The notes: a model not told the origin generated them from the sequence alone. DNA of 64,000 nt from Phragmites australis (GCF_958298935.1 NC_084934.1:3102501-3166500); one strand, 5' to 3'. Counted from the stretch's first letter, positions 1 to 12,437 are shown. Program-made: numbers and translations.

Positions 1-1822
1 AGTTAAATGCATAGTTTACTCTTTGCTAATCCAAAAATCATGAAACTAATTTTTTTAGTCTTCCTACATGATCCTATGTCTTTTAAAAATACATGAACTC
101 ATGAATTAGTTATTATAACATGCAGAATTGTGTAAATGTGTTACGACTAGATTAATTCATAACTGACCCATCACACCTCAACAATTAGTGAAACCACTTT
201 TATTAGTTTATTTATACTATGATTTACATATAAAAAATAATAGTAGACATGAAAAAGTTAATTACAGTACTGTTTCTTAACATATTCACTTTATGCTTGT
301 GAACTTTGTAAAAACATAGAGAAATTAATAAAACTCTAAATAAAGTGAAATCAATTTTAAAGATCCTATTAAGATACGTTCTACACAAGAAAAATATGTG
401 TTTGCATGTTAAACTTTTTCTTAACTTGAGTTAATAAATGAGCCGCACGCTTCAATTTTTTCATTTTTTTCAAACTTCCTCCCTATAGAATATGATGCAA
501 AAGACATTATTTTTGAAAACATTTTTCACGTTAGGTCTTAGAATTGTGTATAGTTTTTTTAGGATTGTTTAGAATTTTTTTGATTTTTTTTATTTTTTTG
601 AATTTTTTGAATTCAAATTTCGTTACCGTTCGGTTTCTGAAATCGAGCCGGACCGAGATGGCTGGCTATCGCACATTTTGGTTGGTTACTGACGAATTTT
701 TGAACCCTATTTAGGAGTGCACCTGGTCAACGGGGCGCCGTAGGGATGGTCGAACGGGCATGATTTTTCGGCTTTTTTATTAGAGAGCGGTTTTTTTGGC
801 GATTTTTACGGAAGCCCGATTTTTTTACCTGAGGTAAATGCTTTATACAGTAGAGATTGAAGAAGATGAATTTCCCACCTCCGTAGCTATAAAAGAAGAC
901 ATATTTAGAAATTCTCATAAAAAATAAAATATTACAACTATTGATTTAGTGGATTATTATTAAGATTGAATCACAACCAATAGATCTAAATACGCTTGTG
1001 CCTACTAATAATATAGATGACTAGGCCCATTTTCCAATAGATAGATTAAGGAAGAACCAATAAGGATACAAACAGTCGAATCAGGCTACCTATAAGAATC
1101 AATTTAAGAAAAAGGCCGAAGAGCTATAGACAGCCTATTATGATATTTGCCAAAGGAAATAATAAATTCCTGAATCACTAAAATCAAAGAAAGAATAAAT
1201 TACAAAAAAGTTATATTTAATTGGTGCCGCTATATTATATTTAAATATGTATTATGTTTGTATGACCTAAAACTGTATCTTTATTTATATACATTTTATT
1301 TGTATAGTGATTATAAGATCACTTATAACAGTATGAATTATAATTATACAGAAAAGCGATATTAGGTCTAGCCCGCGTAATTTCATGGCTAATCGGTTAG
1401 TTATCTGTAAAATTGAAAAAAAAAATCATACTCCTAAATTGTGCGAGGGCTAAGAGAGTGCAGTATCGTCTTAAAATTTTCTACCCCCGCTTAAGCATCC
1501 AAAGAACTAGAAAGCATCTGTAGAGTGTAGAATATAACTCCCATCAAAAGTAAATACAACTTCCTGGCAATCCCTCCTTTAGCGTAAATTTATACAATAA
1601 ATAATATTGTTCTATTCTCCAATAAACATTATTCTCTCTTATTTCAAAAGTACATACAACTCTACATATTAAAATATACACGAGCATGCAGACTAATCTG
1701 TATCATATACTGTTGCAAAACAGGGAGTTTATTCTAGTTTTTTTAAGTAGTACGTAGCATGTGTGCTAAGGTTGACGACAATGATAACTAATAATGGCGA
1801 TGCAGCCCTGACACATAGGCCG
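1..1822. other. AT-rich intergenic DNA with no gene
   Basis: No reading frame here resembles a protein I recognise; stops are dense in all frames. The sequence is AT-rich with homopolymer T runs (about 540-615). A short GC-richer patch at about 600-760 resembles the interior of decayed grass gypsy LTRs, but no LTR ends, primer-binding site or duplication could be found. I infer old repeat debris. Confidence 0.5.
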
Positions 1823-2038
1823 CATTAGCACTTCCACGTAATGGCTGCGCAACCCCTCACGCATAGGCCGCGCCCAGGACTCGCTTGCCACGATGCGTCC
1901 GCTCCGAGGCGTGGGCACGCTCCAGCATGGCATGGCTGGCCGCTAGCTCTCCTGAGCTAGTTAGCGATTCTGTGATGTTGTACATGTATAAATATGACAT
2001 TTAAAAATCAATACAAGCATTGTTAATCTCATTCTACA
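1823..2038 (+). repeat. 5' LTR of the copia element
   Basis: Aligns with 5913-6150 over its length, sharing blocks such as gctccagcatggca, ggccgctagctctc and gtgatgttgtacat. It ends in tctaca directly before the Met-tRNA primer-binding site. The first bases (canonical TGTTAG) are eroded to cattag, so the start is accurate only to a few bases. Confidence 0.8.
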
Positions 2039-2097
2039 TGGTATCAGTGACTGAACAATCTGACCTTTCCAATCCGTTCACTCCAGCTTCCACTACC

Positions 2098-5000
2098 ATG
2101 GCCACCTCCCCACAGGACTCCCCTAGCTCCTCCAGTGCTGTCTCTAGCGTCGTCGCCCTTCAGCCCACTCCTACCTCGCTGGTCCAAACTGTGAACATTC
2201 GTTCTCATGATCCTGACGGTGCTCAATATCGACGAGTCCAACTACAACCAATGACGGTGATTTGACTCTGTCCTCGGCAAGTTCGGCCTGGACACCCATG
2301 TCCTCTCCCCGCCGCTGCTGGAGCAATGTGATGCAGAATGGCTAATGAATGACCACAACGTCATCCTACACCACTATCATGAAGGACGTCTTCGACATCA
2401 TCCACAAGCCACGCTCCTCCGCCATCACCATTTGGAATCCTATTAAAGGTCTCTTCCGCGACAATGAACTCCAACACGTCGTCTACTTCGAAACTGAGTT
2501 CTATAGCCTTCAACAAGGCGACATGAGCATCACTCAGTACTGCTCCTGGCTCAAGACCCTCGCTGACAACCTTTGCGATATCGGCTAGTGTGTCTCTGAG
2601 CCAAGCCAAGTACTCAATCTTATGCGCGGCCTCAACCCCAATTATCCGCACGTCATCCCTATCATCAACTCCAAGTTCCCGCTCCACGTGCTCACTCATA
2701 TCTGCTACTGGAGGAGCTTCATGATAACACGATGACAAGATGCAGGTCAGGCAGGATCTCTTTGCTGGCCACGTTGGCTCCTCTTCCTCAACCGCTAGAT
2801 TTGCTGATGGCGTCTTTGGAACCGGTGGCAACCGCACCATGTCTTGCAACAAGAAACACGGCCACAACTCTTATTCCACCTTCGGCCACTCCTCTTCTTC
2901 TGCAGGCGGTAGCGGCGGCAGCGTGCACTAGTAGTGCCCCTACGTCTTTGGGACTCCGTGGGTTGTTGGATAGAACCCAGGGACAGGCCTTGTTCATGAA
3001 TTTGATCTCAATTCGCAAACTTACATGAGATAATAGAGAATTTGATCAGACTGGTTTTTCCATTAGGATCTTCCAACTCGCTTCGTGAGGCTCCAATGTG
3101 ATAGCTCTGGTGAGCTCTATCCTCTACACTTGCCACAGTAGCTCACCCTTGGTGTCGCCACCGCGATGATCGACCTGTTGCACCAACGACTCGGGCATCC
3201 TGACAATAAACTCCTTTCTCAGGTGTTAAGCAATTTTGATTTCCATTGTAATAAGTCAGCCGCACACACATGACATTCATGTCAATTGGGCAAGCATGTG
3301 CGGCTTCCTTTTCAGTCCTCTACTCCTCGAACATTTTTCCCTTTCCAATTGGATGAGTCTGATGTTTGGACCTCGCCTGTGTTTAGTACTTTGGGTTATA
3401 AGTATTACCTAGTGCTTCTCGTATTACACTCACTATGTCTAGACTTTCCCCATTCACCATAAGTCTGAAGTTCTCCTAATCCTCTGCTCGTTTAATGCTT
3501 ACATCCGAACACAATTTAGCCTACCTCTTTTTGCACTCTAGACAGACAATGGCAAAGAGTTCGACTCTACTACTGTGCGCCTCTTCTTCTCCACCCGCGG
3601 CATTGCATTGCCTCTCTCTTGCCCATATACGTCATAGCAGAACAGCAAGGCTAAGAGGATCTTATGCACACTTAATGACTGCATGCAAACTCTTCTTCTT
3701 CGTAGTGCAGCACCGACGATGTTCTGGGCCGAGGCGCTCTCCACCACCATTTATCTTCTCAATCGGTGCCCATATCGAGCCACTAGCACCATGATGCAGC
3801 ACGAGCTATTGCTCGGTGCTTTGTGAACCTACGACGAGTTGCACATCTACAGATCGCTATGCTAACCCAACCTAATGGCAATATCAGCAAACAAGATCGA
3901 CCCGCGGTCCACGGCCTGCATGTTCCTCGGGTACCCTCCCGACCACCGTAGCTACTACTGCTACGATCCAAATATGCGCTGTGTCATCACGTCGTGCCAC
4001 GTCATCTTCGACAAGACTCAGTTCCCGTTCCGGTGGACACCAACATCATCGCCTCTAATGACACCTCCGCCATTGTACGACAACAACGATACATTGCATT
4101 GATGCCACAAACATACTGCTCCCCCCAAGCGCTGCTCTATCTCCACTAGCCCCTTCGACGATCGCCGACAGTTTCGCATCAACCCCTCCTCTGCGCATCT
4201 TATCACCAGGCAACGCCACCACGCCGTTCCTCGCACCGGTCAACAATGAGGATGCCCACAATTCGCCAGCTGAACAACAACCACAACCCATGCTGCCACA
4301 TCACATGGTGACGCGTGTCCACAATGGGATATTCAAACCAAAGCCCAAGTACACATTGTCAACCTCCTCTACACCGATCTCGCTAATCCCAGCCTCGGTA
4401 TGCACCACACTCAAGGATCCTAACTGGTTGGCCACCATGAAGATTGAATTTGACACTCTACAACCAAACTGTACCTGGACCCTCATGCCTCGTCGTCCAG
4501 GCACACACATCATCACCGATAAATGGTTGTTCAAATACAAACTCCGCTCAGACAGCACCCTCAAGCACTATAAGACCTGATGGGTCGTCTGCGGATTCAA
4601 TCAACACCCATGCATCGATTTTAGTGAGACATTCATTCCCGTGGTGAAGTTGGCGACAATTCAGACCGTCTTCACAATCATCGCCTCCAAGCACTAGCCG
4701 GCTCACCAATTGGACGTGTCAAACAAATTCCTCCAAGATCATATTCGAGAACAAGTCTACCATCAACAGCCAACTTGCTCCACTAATCCATGATAACCAG
4801 ACATCGTATGCTTGTTGTCCTGCTCCCTCTACAGCCTACGACAAGCACCTCATATCTGGTTCACGCAGTTCGTCAACTTTGTTATGTCGATCCGTTTCAT
4901 GCAATCTTGCTCCGACTCATCACTGTTCGTGTCCCGCACTAACACGACCATGGCGTACCTCCTGCTCTACATTGATGACATGGTCCTCATGGCTTTGTCG

Positions 5001-5989
5001 ACAAATCTGCTCTAGCACATCGTCACTCGCCTTAAGATAGCATTCGTTGTTAAAGACATGGGGTCAATCCAGTACTTTCTTGGCATCGATGTTCAATGGA
5101 CCGACAGCGGATTCTTCCTTTCACGAGCCAGGTACGCCAATGATCTGGCATGAGTAGCTGCAAGTCTGTCACCATGCCAGCTGGCATAAAACAAAAGACA
5201 TCAAGCTCTGATGGATAGCTGATCTCCGACACCTTGTTCGACCGCAGCACGGCCGAAGCGTTGCAGCACTTGACCGTCACCAGGCTCGACATTGCCTATG
5301 CAGTGCAACAATGCTTCCTGCATATGCACTCGCCTCACGGCAGTCACTCCATCATGCTCAAGCACATCCTTCGATACATCAAGGGCATGTCTAGATTCGG
5401 CCTTCATCTCCAAACGATGTCCAATCCAGCACTCACGGTGTACTCCGACGTGGACTGGACGGGCTGCCCGGATACTCGACTATTGACCTCTGCCTTCTAT
5501 ATCTTCCTCAGCAATTCCTTGGTGTTGTGGTTTTCTAAGACACAAACAATAGTTTCCCGATCAAGCGCAGAAGCTAAGTACGGCATGGCCAACGCTATCG
5601 CCGAGTGCTCCTGGCTGCGTCATCTACTCGGCGAGCTCCACTGCAATGTCCAGAAGGCGACGATGGCATACTGTGACAACGTTTCCTCGGTATGCATGAC
5701 TCGTAATCCGGTTCATCACAGGCGCACGAAGCACATCGAGCTGGATATCCACTTCGTCCAAGAAAAAGTTGTCCTCGGCGAGCTCAGAGTCCTTCACGTG
5801 CCCAACACGCAGCAGTTTGCGGACATATTCACCAAGGGACTGCCAACATTGCTGTTCAACGACTTCAGCAACAGCCTCTGCGTCGGCGATGCAGACGCCG
5901 AGACTGCAGGGGTGTTAGCATGGCATTCGCACTCCACGGCTGCACAACCACCTCGTGCAGAGGACGCACCCGGGACTCGCTTGCCATGA
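2098..5989 (+). pseudogene. Copia gag-pol polyprotein remnant
   Basis: A plausible gag start is the ATG at 2098 (accATGgcc). A gag (UBN2-like) segment lies at about 2350-2590 and includes the residues ITQYCSWLKTLADNL. A GAG-pre-integrase motif (LHQRLGHPDNK) is at about 3180, and integrase core remnants run from about 3320 to 3990. Reverse transcriptase starts near 4290, its catalytic motif is preserved as YIDDM near 4970-4985, and RNase H covers about 5440-5850 with the typical HIELDIHFVQEKV and FADIFTKGLP stretches. Stops and frameshifts separate these parts, for example after gag at 2265 and 2588 and in RT at 4580. No complete polyprotein can be made. The family assignment is secure; individual domain limits are approximate. 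Confidence 0.85.
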
Positions 5990-6150
5990 CGTGCCCGCTC
6001 TGAGGCTTGCACACGCTCCAGCATGGCACGGCTAGCTGGCCGCTAGCTCTCGAGTATTGCTGAGTTAGTTAATTAGCGATTCCGTGATGTTGTACATTTA
6101 TAAATACGACATTCAAATATCAATACAAGCGTGGTTACTCCCTTTCTACA
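5913..6150 (+). repeat. 3' LTR of the copia element
   Basis: Begins TGTTAGCATGGCA directly after a purine run and ends tctaca, matching the 5' LTR end. It holds a TATA-like TATAAATA at 6099-6106, which the 5' copy also has in slightly altered form. It reads toward the 3' end of the convergently oriented zinc-finger gene. Confidence 0.8.
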
Positions 6151-6236
6151 CGTACGGGTAACCGAGCAACAGAGAGTACCACGACCTCCACCTCAGAGAT
6201 GCACATGCATGGGTGACACCGTGCGTACACAGTCGT

Positions 6237-6842
6237 TTAGAGTCTCAACTCGAGGTCGAGCTCCTCCTCCTCGCCGGCGCCAACCGAGGGCACCGTGGCA
6301 GCCGTGCAGCTGTCCATGTAGGCGGAGGCAGTTAGGGCACGGGCACGAGCACGAGAGGCCCTGGCCCAGTTGAGCATGTCGATCGTGCGATCACGGCCAG
6401 CGGGCGTACCATCAGCCACCGGGCTCATCTCCCGGCTGATGCTCACCTGAGCGGAATGCATTTGAGCTCGAAAGCTTGGCGCGTCGTCGCTGTCATCCTC
6501 ATCGTGGCCACTGGCAGGATCAGCGCGCAAGGTGCTGCCGCCGTGTGACAGCGTGGGAATGGACATGGCGGCGACGATGTTGGCTCTCTCGACGACCGAA
6601 AATGTCGTGGCGGCGTAGTGGCCATCGTAGACGTAGGGGTTCCAGGCGCTTCTCTCCTTCTTGTGCGCGTTCTGGTGGCCACCGAGCGCCTGCGACTTGA
6701 GGAACATCTTGTCGCAGAAAAGGCAAGGGTATAGCCGCACGTTCTTGCCGCCCACGACCCTGGCGTCATCGCGCGCCGGCGCCAACGTAAGCGACAGGTC
6801 CGCCGCCGCTCGCGGTGAAGCATTAGGAGATGAGAATTCCAT
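6237..6842 (-). CDS. Single-C2H2 zinc-finger protein, QALGGH type, with two EAR-like motifs
   Basis: An uninterrupted, intronless frame of 201 codons. I chose the ATG at 6842 (start MEFSSPN); two further in-frame codons upstream lead only to a TTG. Seen in the protein: an LxLxL motif DLSLTL at residues 15-20; one C2H2 finger with Cys40, Cys43, His56 and His60 in C-x2-C-x12-H-x3-H spacing; the plant-specific QALGGH helix at 51-56 followed by QNAHKKER; an acidic stretch near 113-120; and a C-terminal LDLELRL ending at the last residue. Known of this family: plant QALGGH proteins are nuclear DNA-binding regulators, and LxLxL (EAR) motifs recruit TOPLESS-type corepressors. I infer a transcriptional repressor of the small single-finger group. 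No paralogue name can be assigned. A TATA-like stretch lies near 6929-6938, about 90 bp upstream. This is the only intact host-like gene in the window. Confidence 0.88.
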   Translation of the reverse strand: MEFSSPNASPRAAADLSLTLAPARDDARVVGGKNVRLYPCLFCDKMFLKSQALGGHQNAHKKERSAWNPYVYDGHYAATTFSVVERANIVAAMSIPTLSHGGSTLRADPASGHDEDDSDDAPSFRAQMHSAQVSISREMSPVADGTPAGRDRTIDMLNWARASRARARALTASAYMDSCTAATVPSVGAGEEEELDLELRL

Positions 6843-8289
6843 GCACAAACGACGACTGTGCTATATGCTGCCTATGTGGAGTAATTAAACAATGCTCCAA
6901 CTTGCCAGACCCAGAAGTTGGCCTGAGAATATATATGTCGTGACTCCTGATTATCAACTTCTTTGTGGATGATCAAATCTACCCATTCTCTCTGAAAGAT
7001 GAAGATATCCAAAACATCTAACGTGATATATACCGGTTTATCATGCTCGAAGTCGTCCACAAGAGTGGCAGATTCTTCGATCTCAGAAGCGAATTAGCTA
7101 GCTATCCGAGACTTTGTGAGTGGGAGATGAAAAAATACTTGTGTTGAATATTTAGCTTATGATGTAAATTGACTTGTGATATGAAAATATAGTACTTGTG
7201 AAAATTTTTATATTTGTATTAAATATTAGACTTGTGTTGATTCAAATGTTGTTGAAATCTGTCTTGAAAATATGTTAAAATCTAGAGAGAATAAAATATA
7301 TGCTCTTTATTATTTTAACAACATCTATATAAATGGGTTAGCTAAACGTCTATACAAATGAGTTATAACCCACTTCTAAAAATAGTTTTTTTTATAGTGT
7401 GTTACGGTGTCATCAAATTCGACGTGGCTAGCAGGAGAACCACACCATACGATATTTGGACGGTGCTGCATGCATGGTAGGGTTCAATCGAACAGAGCAA
7501 GGCACACTAGACGTTGCATAGATCGGACAATGGTTCAGGTGGGCATGTTTCCTCAGACAAGCAACCTAGATATGGGGACACACATATAATGCATTCAATC
7601 ATTAGTTTGCTCATAGGCATAAGTACTCTTCGAAGAAAAAGAAAGGCATATAAGTACTTCCAATACAGTGCTATCAAATTAAAGATGTACGAAGTTGATG
7701 TGCAAGAACCAAAGTTTTGAGTTTGGTGTCTACACTCAGATTTTAACTCAAGGCATATATATACTGCACATGTCTAGGCAGACATCACTGGAAATGTGGT
7801 GGCATCACTTAATTATACGGACATCTATATGCCACTTGTGACCTCAAAATGTGCAAAGGAAAGCGAGAGCATAAAACAGTGGAACCAAATAGGTAAGCTC
7901 AATTATCACGAGCATTTTATCGCAAAAAGCTTACGTTCATGCACCAGGAAGCAAACTTTTCTTGACAGGTACATGTTAAAGGTACAAGTTCCCCAACCCT
8001 AACTTGGGGGTGGATCCAACACAAATTTTAGGGGGGGCTGGGCTCAAGTGCTTAACAAACAATCGACAGCTAAAAGCAATGTCATACACAAAAATAATAG
8101 AAAAATAATGCAAAACAGAAAAAAAAAGAAAGACAAATAGGCCATATGACCATACCAAATCAATAGATAACTAGCAACAATAACCCAATATGCTTCAATC
8201 TTTATGACAAGATATTTGTACACAAAACACGCTAAATTAGCAATATAAGAATTTCTTTCTGGTTTTAAATAATTATGAACATTAGAAGA
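6843..8289. other. Non-coding flank upstream of the zinc-finger gene
   Basis: Should contain the promoter of the minus-strand zinc-finger gene. A TATA-like stretch is at 6929-6938; no other element is certain. The right part is AT-rich. An end resembling a CACTA-type terminus (tttttttatagtg) occurs at about 7387-7399, but no partner end was found. A segment at 7826-7999 has a diverged copy at 63287-63441. Confidence 0.4.
7826..7999 (+). repeat. Dispersed repeat, copy A
   Basis: Shares ordered blocks with 63287-63441 at the other end of the window: atgc-acttgtga, ggaaagcgagagcat (exact), ctcaat-atcac-agcattt and cttacgt-catgcacc. The match is diverged but collinear over about 150 bp and on the same strand. 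No protein or known element is recognised in either copy. Confidence 0.55.
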
Positions 8290-9154
8290 GAATGGAGTGG
8301 ACCGCTAATTTAGTTTTAGGAACTAATATATGACTTTTCTCATATCTTCAAACCATTTTATGATTTTGTCACAGCTAATGCTTCTAAATATCTCCTTCTC
8401 CGTGTAGCATTACATCAAGTCATTGAGTTATTCATCACCTGTTTTGATGTGCTAATTGGTCTTTTTTAAAGTCATTGCTAAAAATATCCTCTCAATTGAC
8501 GCTGTTGCCACAAGAAAGATCAATGTTAACGCAATGAGGTGATAAATCAATGAAAAAGTTCTATTCTTCCCGGTTTGAACTATCTTTTCAGCAACCTTTC
8601 TAAGATCAGAACATTCTCGAAATTCTTATCTTCTCCTAATGTTGAGAATGAAGTTTTGAAGTTGTTATGCTACCAATAAACAATTAGTTGTTGTGAAATG
8701 TTTGATATTGATATTAATGAGTCTCCCAAGCTTATCCACATAAAAATTAGAGAAGTAGTGCCTTAGATTAAGAGATGCCATGCATACTAATAACCTTGAA
8801 CTAACTTTGTTGAAGTAATAATTCATATCTAACATAATGGCATTGATGGAAATAATAAAAATCTCAACATTGTATAAATGCATATTTCTTATCTTTTGCT
8901 TTTGACGTGCACATGTCCCTCTAGCTTTTACTTCATTTTCTATTTTTGGTACTTCAATATCATTTGCATCACATGACTTTACTCTTCTAAACAATTGATC
9001 CCACCATTATCCCTCATATATATGCTCAAGGTGATCTTTCACATCCATGATCAAACTCATTGCTTCAACAATGTTTTGATCCTTCATTTGCAAAGCACGT
9101 GATAAATCATATATAATCACTACAACAGAATTGGTCATCCGCATCAGGTCATCA
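8290..9154 (-). pseudogene. hAT transposase remnant, C-terminal half
   Basis: The minus strand encodes segments typical of plant hAT transposases with a TTF-type zinc finger. At about 8670-8990 there is a stretch with NVEIFIISINAI and NKVSSRLLVCMASL. Lower, at about 8360-8560, the hAT dimerisation region appears, with FLVATASIERIFLAM and LNDLM-CYTEKEIFRSI. Several stops and frameshifts interrupt it. The N-terminal continuation is found beyond the insertion, at 11594-11895. No inverted repeats or 8-bp duplication could be found, so the limits are approximate. Confidence 0.75.
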
Positions 9155-10598
9155 CACTACTGCAAAAAAGCACATCAGCGCCGGTTGAAAAATGGCATCA
9201 ATGCCAGGTTTTCAACCGGCACTCTTTACTCGGCACTGATAATCGACTACTATTAGTGTCGGTACGTCACCCGATAGTATTGCCATTTTCATAGAATAAA
9301 AAATAGAAAGCCATTGCTGCGCTCTCAAACTCGTCGCCGCTGTCGTGCTCTCGGACCCATCGCCGCTACCACGCTCTCGGACCCGTCGCCACTACCGCAC
9401 TCTCGGACCTGCCTCCGCTGTCGTGCCCTCAGAGCTGTTGTTGTTGCCGTGCTACCATTGCCGCGCTCTCGGAGCCACTGCTCCTGCCGCCGCTGCATAA
9501 GTTAGACAACATGCAAGTGGAGTACAACAGATCGAAGAACACCAACAGCACATGCCAGACATGAGCAAGCACTTGCCTGCACTCCATAGCGGCAAGATCT
9601 TGGGATAGAGCATGGGGCTTGCTGTGGTGAGGTGATGACAGAGGAGAGAGGTGGTGGGGCAGTGAGATGGCCAAAAAAGCAGAGGGAGGATGGAGTGGGA
9701 CAACGGCGAGGAGCTCCTGGTAGAGTGAGGGAGAGTGAAGGTAGAGTGAGCGGACGAGCGTAGGAGATTAGGTATAGAAAGAGAGCGGATGAGCACGTAC
9801 ATGAAGAGATAAGCCTAGCGCCAATTGAACATGAGAGAGCTTAGATCGAGCCAAAATCTCATTCAATAAAAATTTCAAGTCCACTATGTTTCAGTGCCGG
9901 TTGAGGCTACAACCGGCACTGATGGTCGTAGCCAAAATCTCATTCAATAAAAATTTCGGGTCTAGTTATGCTTCAGTGCCGGTTGGTATACGAAACCGAA
10001 ACTGATAGTCATTATCAGTGCTAGTTGGTATATGAAACTAGCACTGATAGTCATTATCAGTGCCTGTTCTAAGCGCCTCAATAATTGTTCGTGCGCGAGT
10101 CTAAGAACCGGCACTGATACGTCTTCAGTCGCAGTTATTATTGAACCGACACTGATTGAGCACTACATATCGGGGTGTTCTATAGTAGTGTCAATGTTGG
10201 CTACGCCAGAACCGGCACTGATACTTCATCAGTGCTGCTTTGTAACATCCTGCGCTCGATCAATGATTGAGCCGAGTTGAACCGATATTGATACTCAGTA
10301 TTAGTACCGACTCTTTGCACAAACCAACACTGATACTTCAGTGCCAGCTGGTAACCATGACCCAACACTGATACTTTTTATTAGTGGCGGTTCTTGTTAT
10401 GGGCAATGGAGAGTGTTGCCGAACCCAGAATTTTCATTGATTCTGCTTTTTGTCTCACGGCCCCTCTCATGTCGGCCAGCATTCCCTATCCCAAAATTTG
10501 CTAAGTATTGGCCCCCCACCTCCCTCTCTCTCACAGCCGCACTCCTCTGCCCCCCTCTCTCCTATCTCCCACAACCAGCATCACCATTGTGGGTCCTT

Positions 10599-10601
<3 letters not shown>

Positions 10602-10636
<35 letters not shown>
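10602..10636 (+). repeat. (CT)n microsatellite
   Basis: About 17 uninterrupted CT units within the CACTA-like element. It produces Ser-Leu repeats in translation, which are not evidence of a gene. Confidence 0.95.
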
Positions 10637-10638
<2 letters not shown>

Positions 10639-10689
10639 CAGCATCGCCACCACCTGAGACACCTCACATCGTGACCACCATCGCCCTCT

Positions 10690-11055
10690 GACTTCATATG
10701 CGGTGACCATCACACACCTCCTCCTCCTCCTCTATCTCTAATCACCACCGAGTGAGCATCGCTCGCCTGGGCCCAAGCATTGGTGTCATAGATCTATGGG
10801 GTGGGTTATGCTCTTCCCCTTTCCCCCATTGATTCGATTTGCTTCTGATCTGGATTCGCTCTTCTCTACATCGATTGCTTTCTTTATCCTGGCTTCCTCT
10901 CTTTTGGAGGTGCATAGCGCGAGGTGGAAGGAGGCCATGGCTGTCTGCTTTGCCTGGGTGGACAGCAAGGTCAGTGATGCTGAGATGGTGGACATCGGCA
11001 AGCGACTACTAGTTTGTGCGGATGCAGTGTTGGTTCTTGGAGAACCATAACTACA
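10690..11055 (+). other. Possible captured gene fragment in the CACTA-like element
   Basis: A frame with an ATG at 10796 runs to a stop at 11048 (84 codons); its start is hydrophobic (MGWVMLFPFPPLIRF). Base composition is GC-richer than both subterminal regions and coding-like. I do not recognise the product. It may be an exon fragment carried by the transposon, or it may be spurious. Confidence 0.25.
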
Positions 11056-11593
11056 AGGTCCTATATAGGCTACGCCTCCCTCTTCTTCCTTGTCATCAAT
11101 TTTTGTTGAGCCAGTAAATTGTGAAGAAAAGAGTTGATTTTGTTATTCGGTTGTATTATTGCTACCAAGCTATCTGGTGAATGTTTAATTTGTGCAATTG
11201 TTTGTTCTGTACATCTAATTTGTGTTTTTGACAATCAGATTTTGTCTGTGCATCCGATTTGTGTTTTTGATCATTGCCACAATGAGGTCTCTCCTCTGCA
11301 TGGCAGCTCTACGTGTTTGTGCTATGTGAGATGATTATAATATTCACTACGGTGAGATGATTTGAATGAAGTAGCTCTAGCTCAATGCATCAAGCCGGCT
11401 CGTTTCTAGTAGATTTTTCTTTTTTTTGTTTTCTGGAAAATAGAAACACTGCTAGTTGAAGCAACAAGCCGGCAGTGATAAAAAGCATCACTGTCGGCTG
11501 CAAAGCTGGTAGTGATAGTGAGGGACTACCGGCTGGAAAACCAGCATCGAAGCTGGTTTACTAGCCGACAATGATGGGGGTTTTATAGTAGTG

Positions 11594-11895
11594 AATGCTC
11601 AACAAATCTATAATAAAATACATGATGAACACAAAATAAAGCTTTCCATTTTACAAATCAAACCAAATACCCCATCGTTACATATTGGTTTAACAGAAGC
11701 TACATGTAAAATCTCAAACACCTTAAGATCGTCTCCCACATTTGGTATATTCGTAGCAATGTTTTATGATGTGAGCCCCATCTAGTATTTTCTGGCATAG
11801 CTATGCTACTTTCTTGGTTCAATTCTCTTCCAATGCTTATCTCACCTTTCTTAACCTTTTCTAAAAAGACATCTTGATGCTTTGGAATCAATTCT
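11594..11895 (-). pseudogene. hAT transposase remnant, central part
   Basis: The minus strand encodes RELNQESSIAMPENTRWGSH followed by HKTLLRIYQMWETIL, the NQE...TRWGSHYKTLL block (DUF4371 neighbourhood) of TTF-type hAT transposases. Nearer the CACTA end it gives a hydrophobic stretch with FVFIMYF, which in the family immediately precedes the sequence found at 9000-9154. This order supports one gene split by the 9155-11593 insertion. The N-terminal zinc-finger region was not found. Confidence 0.7.
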
Positions 11896-11899
11896 TTTG

Positions 11900-12437
11900 T
11901 TGATTTGTGCTCTGACCAGTGTGTGGAGTGGGAGTTCTACTAGTATTTGTATTGTTTGAAAAATATGAGAGGGGTGTTCTTTTATTCATGTTGAAAATGG
12001 GCTTGTAGCTACAGGAGAAATGTGCATATCTATTTGTTTAGAACTTTGACAAATCAGAACTCACAACTTCACTTCAACAACTAAGCAACTATGAACTATC
12101 ATATGGTTCATAATTTCATTTTCCATATTTGCATTAATATTCTAGCACAAGCACATTGCTCAAGCCTCAAATAGATCAATAAGTATAGAGGCATATATAG
12201 ATTCTAACACAGTCCTTCAATATAATCAGGTAATTGTACTTCTAGTTCTAGCACAAGCATTTTATACCTTCAGAGTTCAGCCTTCTACTGCGTGCAGTTG
12301 TGCACGGTGCACCTGCCTGCCAATGTCGAGTGCCCTGTGCAGCTGTGCTCAAGTGACACATGTGCAGCTGTGCACTACGACAGTGCCACTGTGGCACACC
12401 ACCGTCGAATCACCTGCACCGGCCTCCACGGTGCCAC
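11900..12437. other. Non-coding stretch
   Basis: No recognisable coding sequence. The right half (about 12290-12430) is GC-richer with repeated tgtgca-type words (gtgcagctgtgc occurs twice), giving a mildly repetitive texture without a defined unit. Confidence 0.4.

Larger units (their letters stand above)
1823..6150 (+). mobile_element. Decayed Ty1/copia LTR retrotransposon
   Basis: Two related LTRs flank a copia-type interior in the order gag, integrase, reverse transcriptase, RNase H. The 5' LTR is 1823-2038. It is followed at once by a primer-binding site complementary to initiator Met-tRNA (tggtatcagtga, 2039-2050). A short purine run (gcagggg, 5906-5912) precedes the 3' LTR at 5913. 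The two LTRs differ by many substitutions and small indels, and the interior has stops in every domain, so the copy is old and inactive. I could not find a convincing 5-bp target duplication, because the 5' LTR start is degraded. The 3' LTR ends 86 bp from the stop codon of the minus-strand zinc-finger gene. Confidence 0.85.
9155..11593 (+). mobile_element. Non-autonomous CACTA-like element inside the hAT gene
   Basis: Left end cactactgcaaaaaagc and right end ttttatagtagtg form the imperfect CACTA/TAGTG termini of En/Spm elements. Subterminal regions carry many copies, in both orientations, of a motif close to aaccggcactgat (9180-9250 and 9890-10380 on the left, 11465-11580 on the right). The hAT coding sequence stops at the left end and resumes after the right end. 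The flanking trinucleotides (tca and aat) do not match, so the target duplication has decayed. No transposase is encoded. The interior (about 10440-11050) is GC-richer and contains a (CT)n run. Confidence 0.75.

Noticed and set aside
2349..2867. A 168-codon minus-strand frame overlapping the copia gag
   Set aside because: It is antisense to the gag region; the plus strand encodes recognisable gag, so this is a shadow frame.
6237..6848. Zinc-finger start two codons further upstream
   Set aside because: That codon is TTG; the first ATG of the frame is at 6842.
10341..10691. Ser-Leu-rich frames
   Set aside because: They come from the (CT)n microsatellite and neighbouring pyrimidine-rich DNA.
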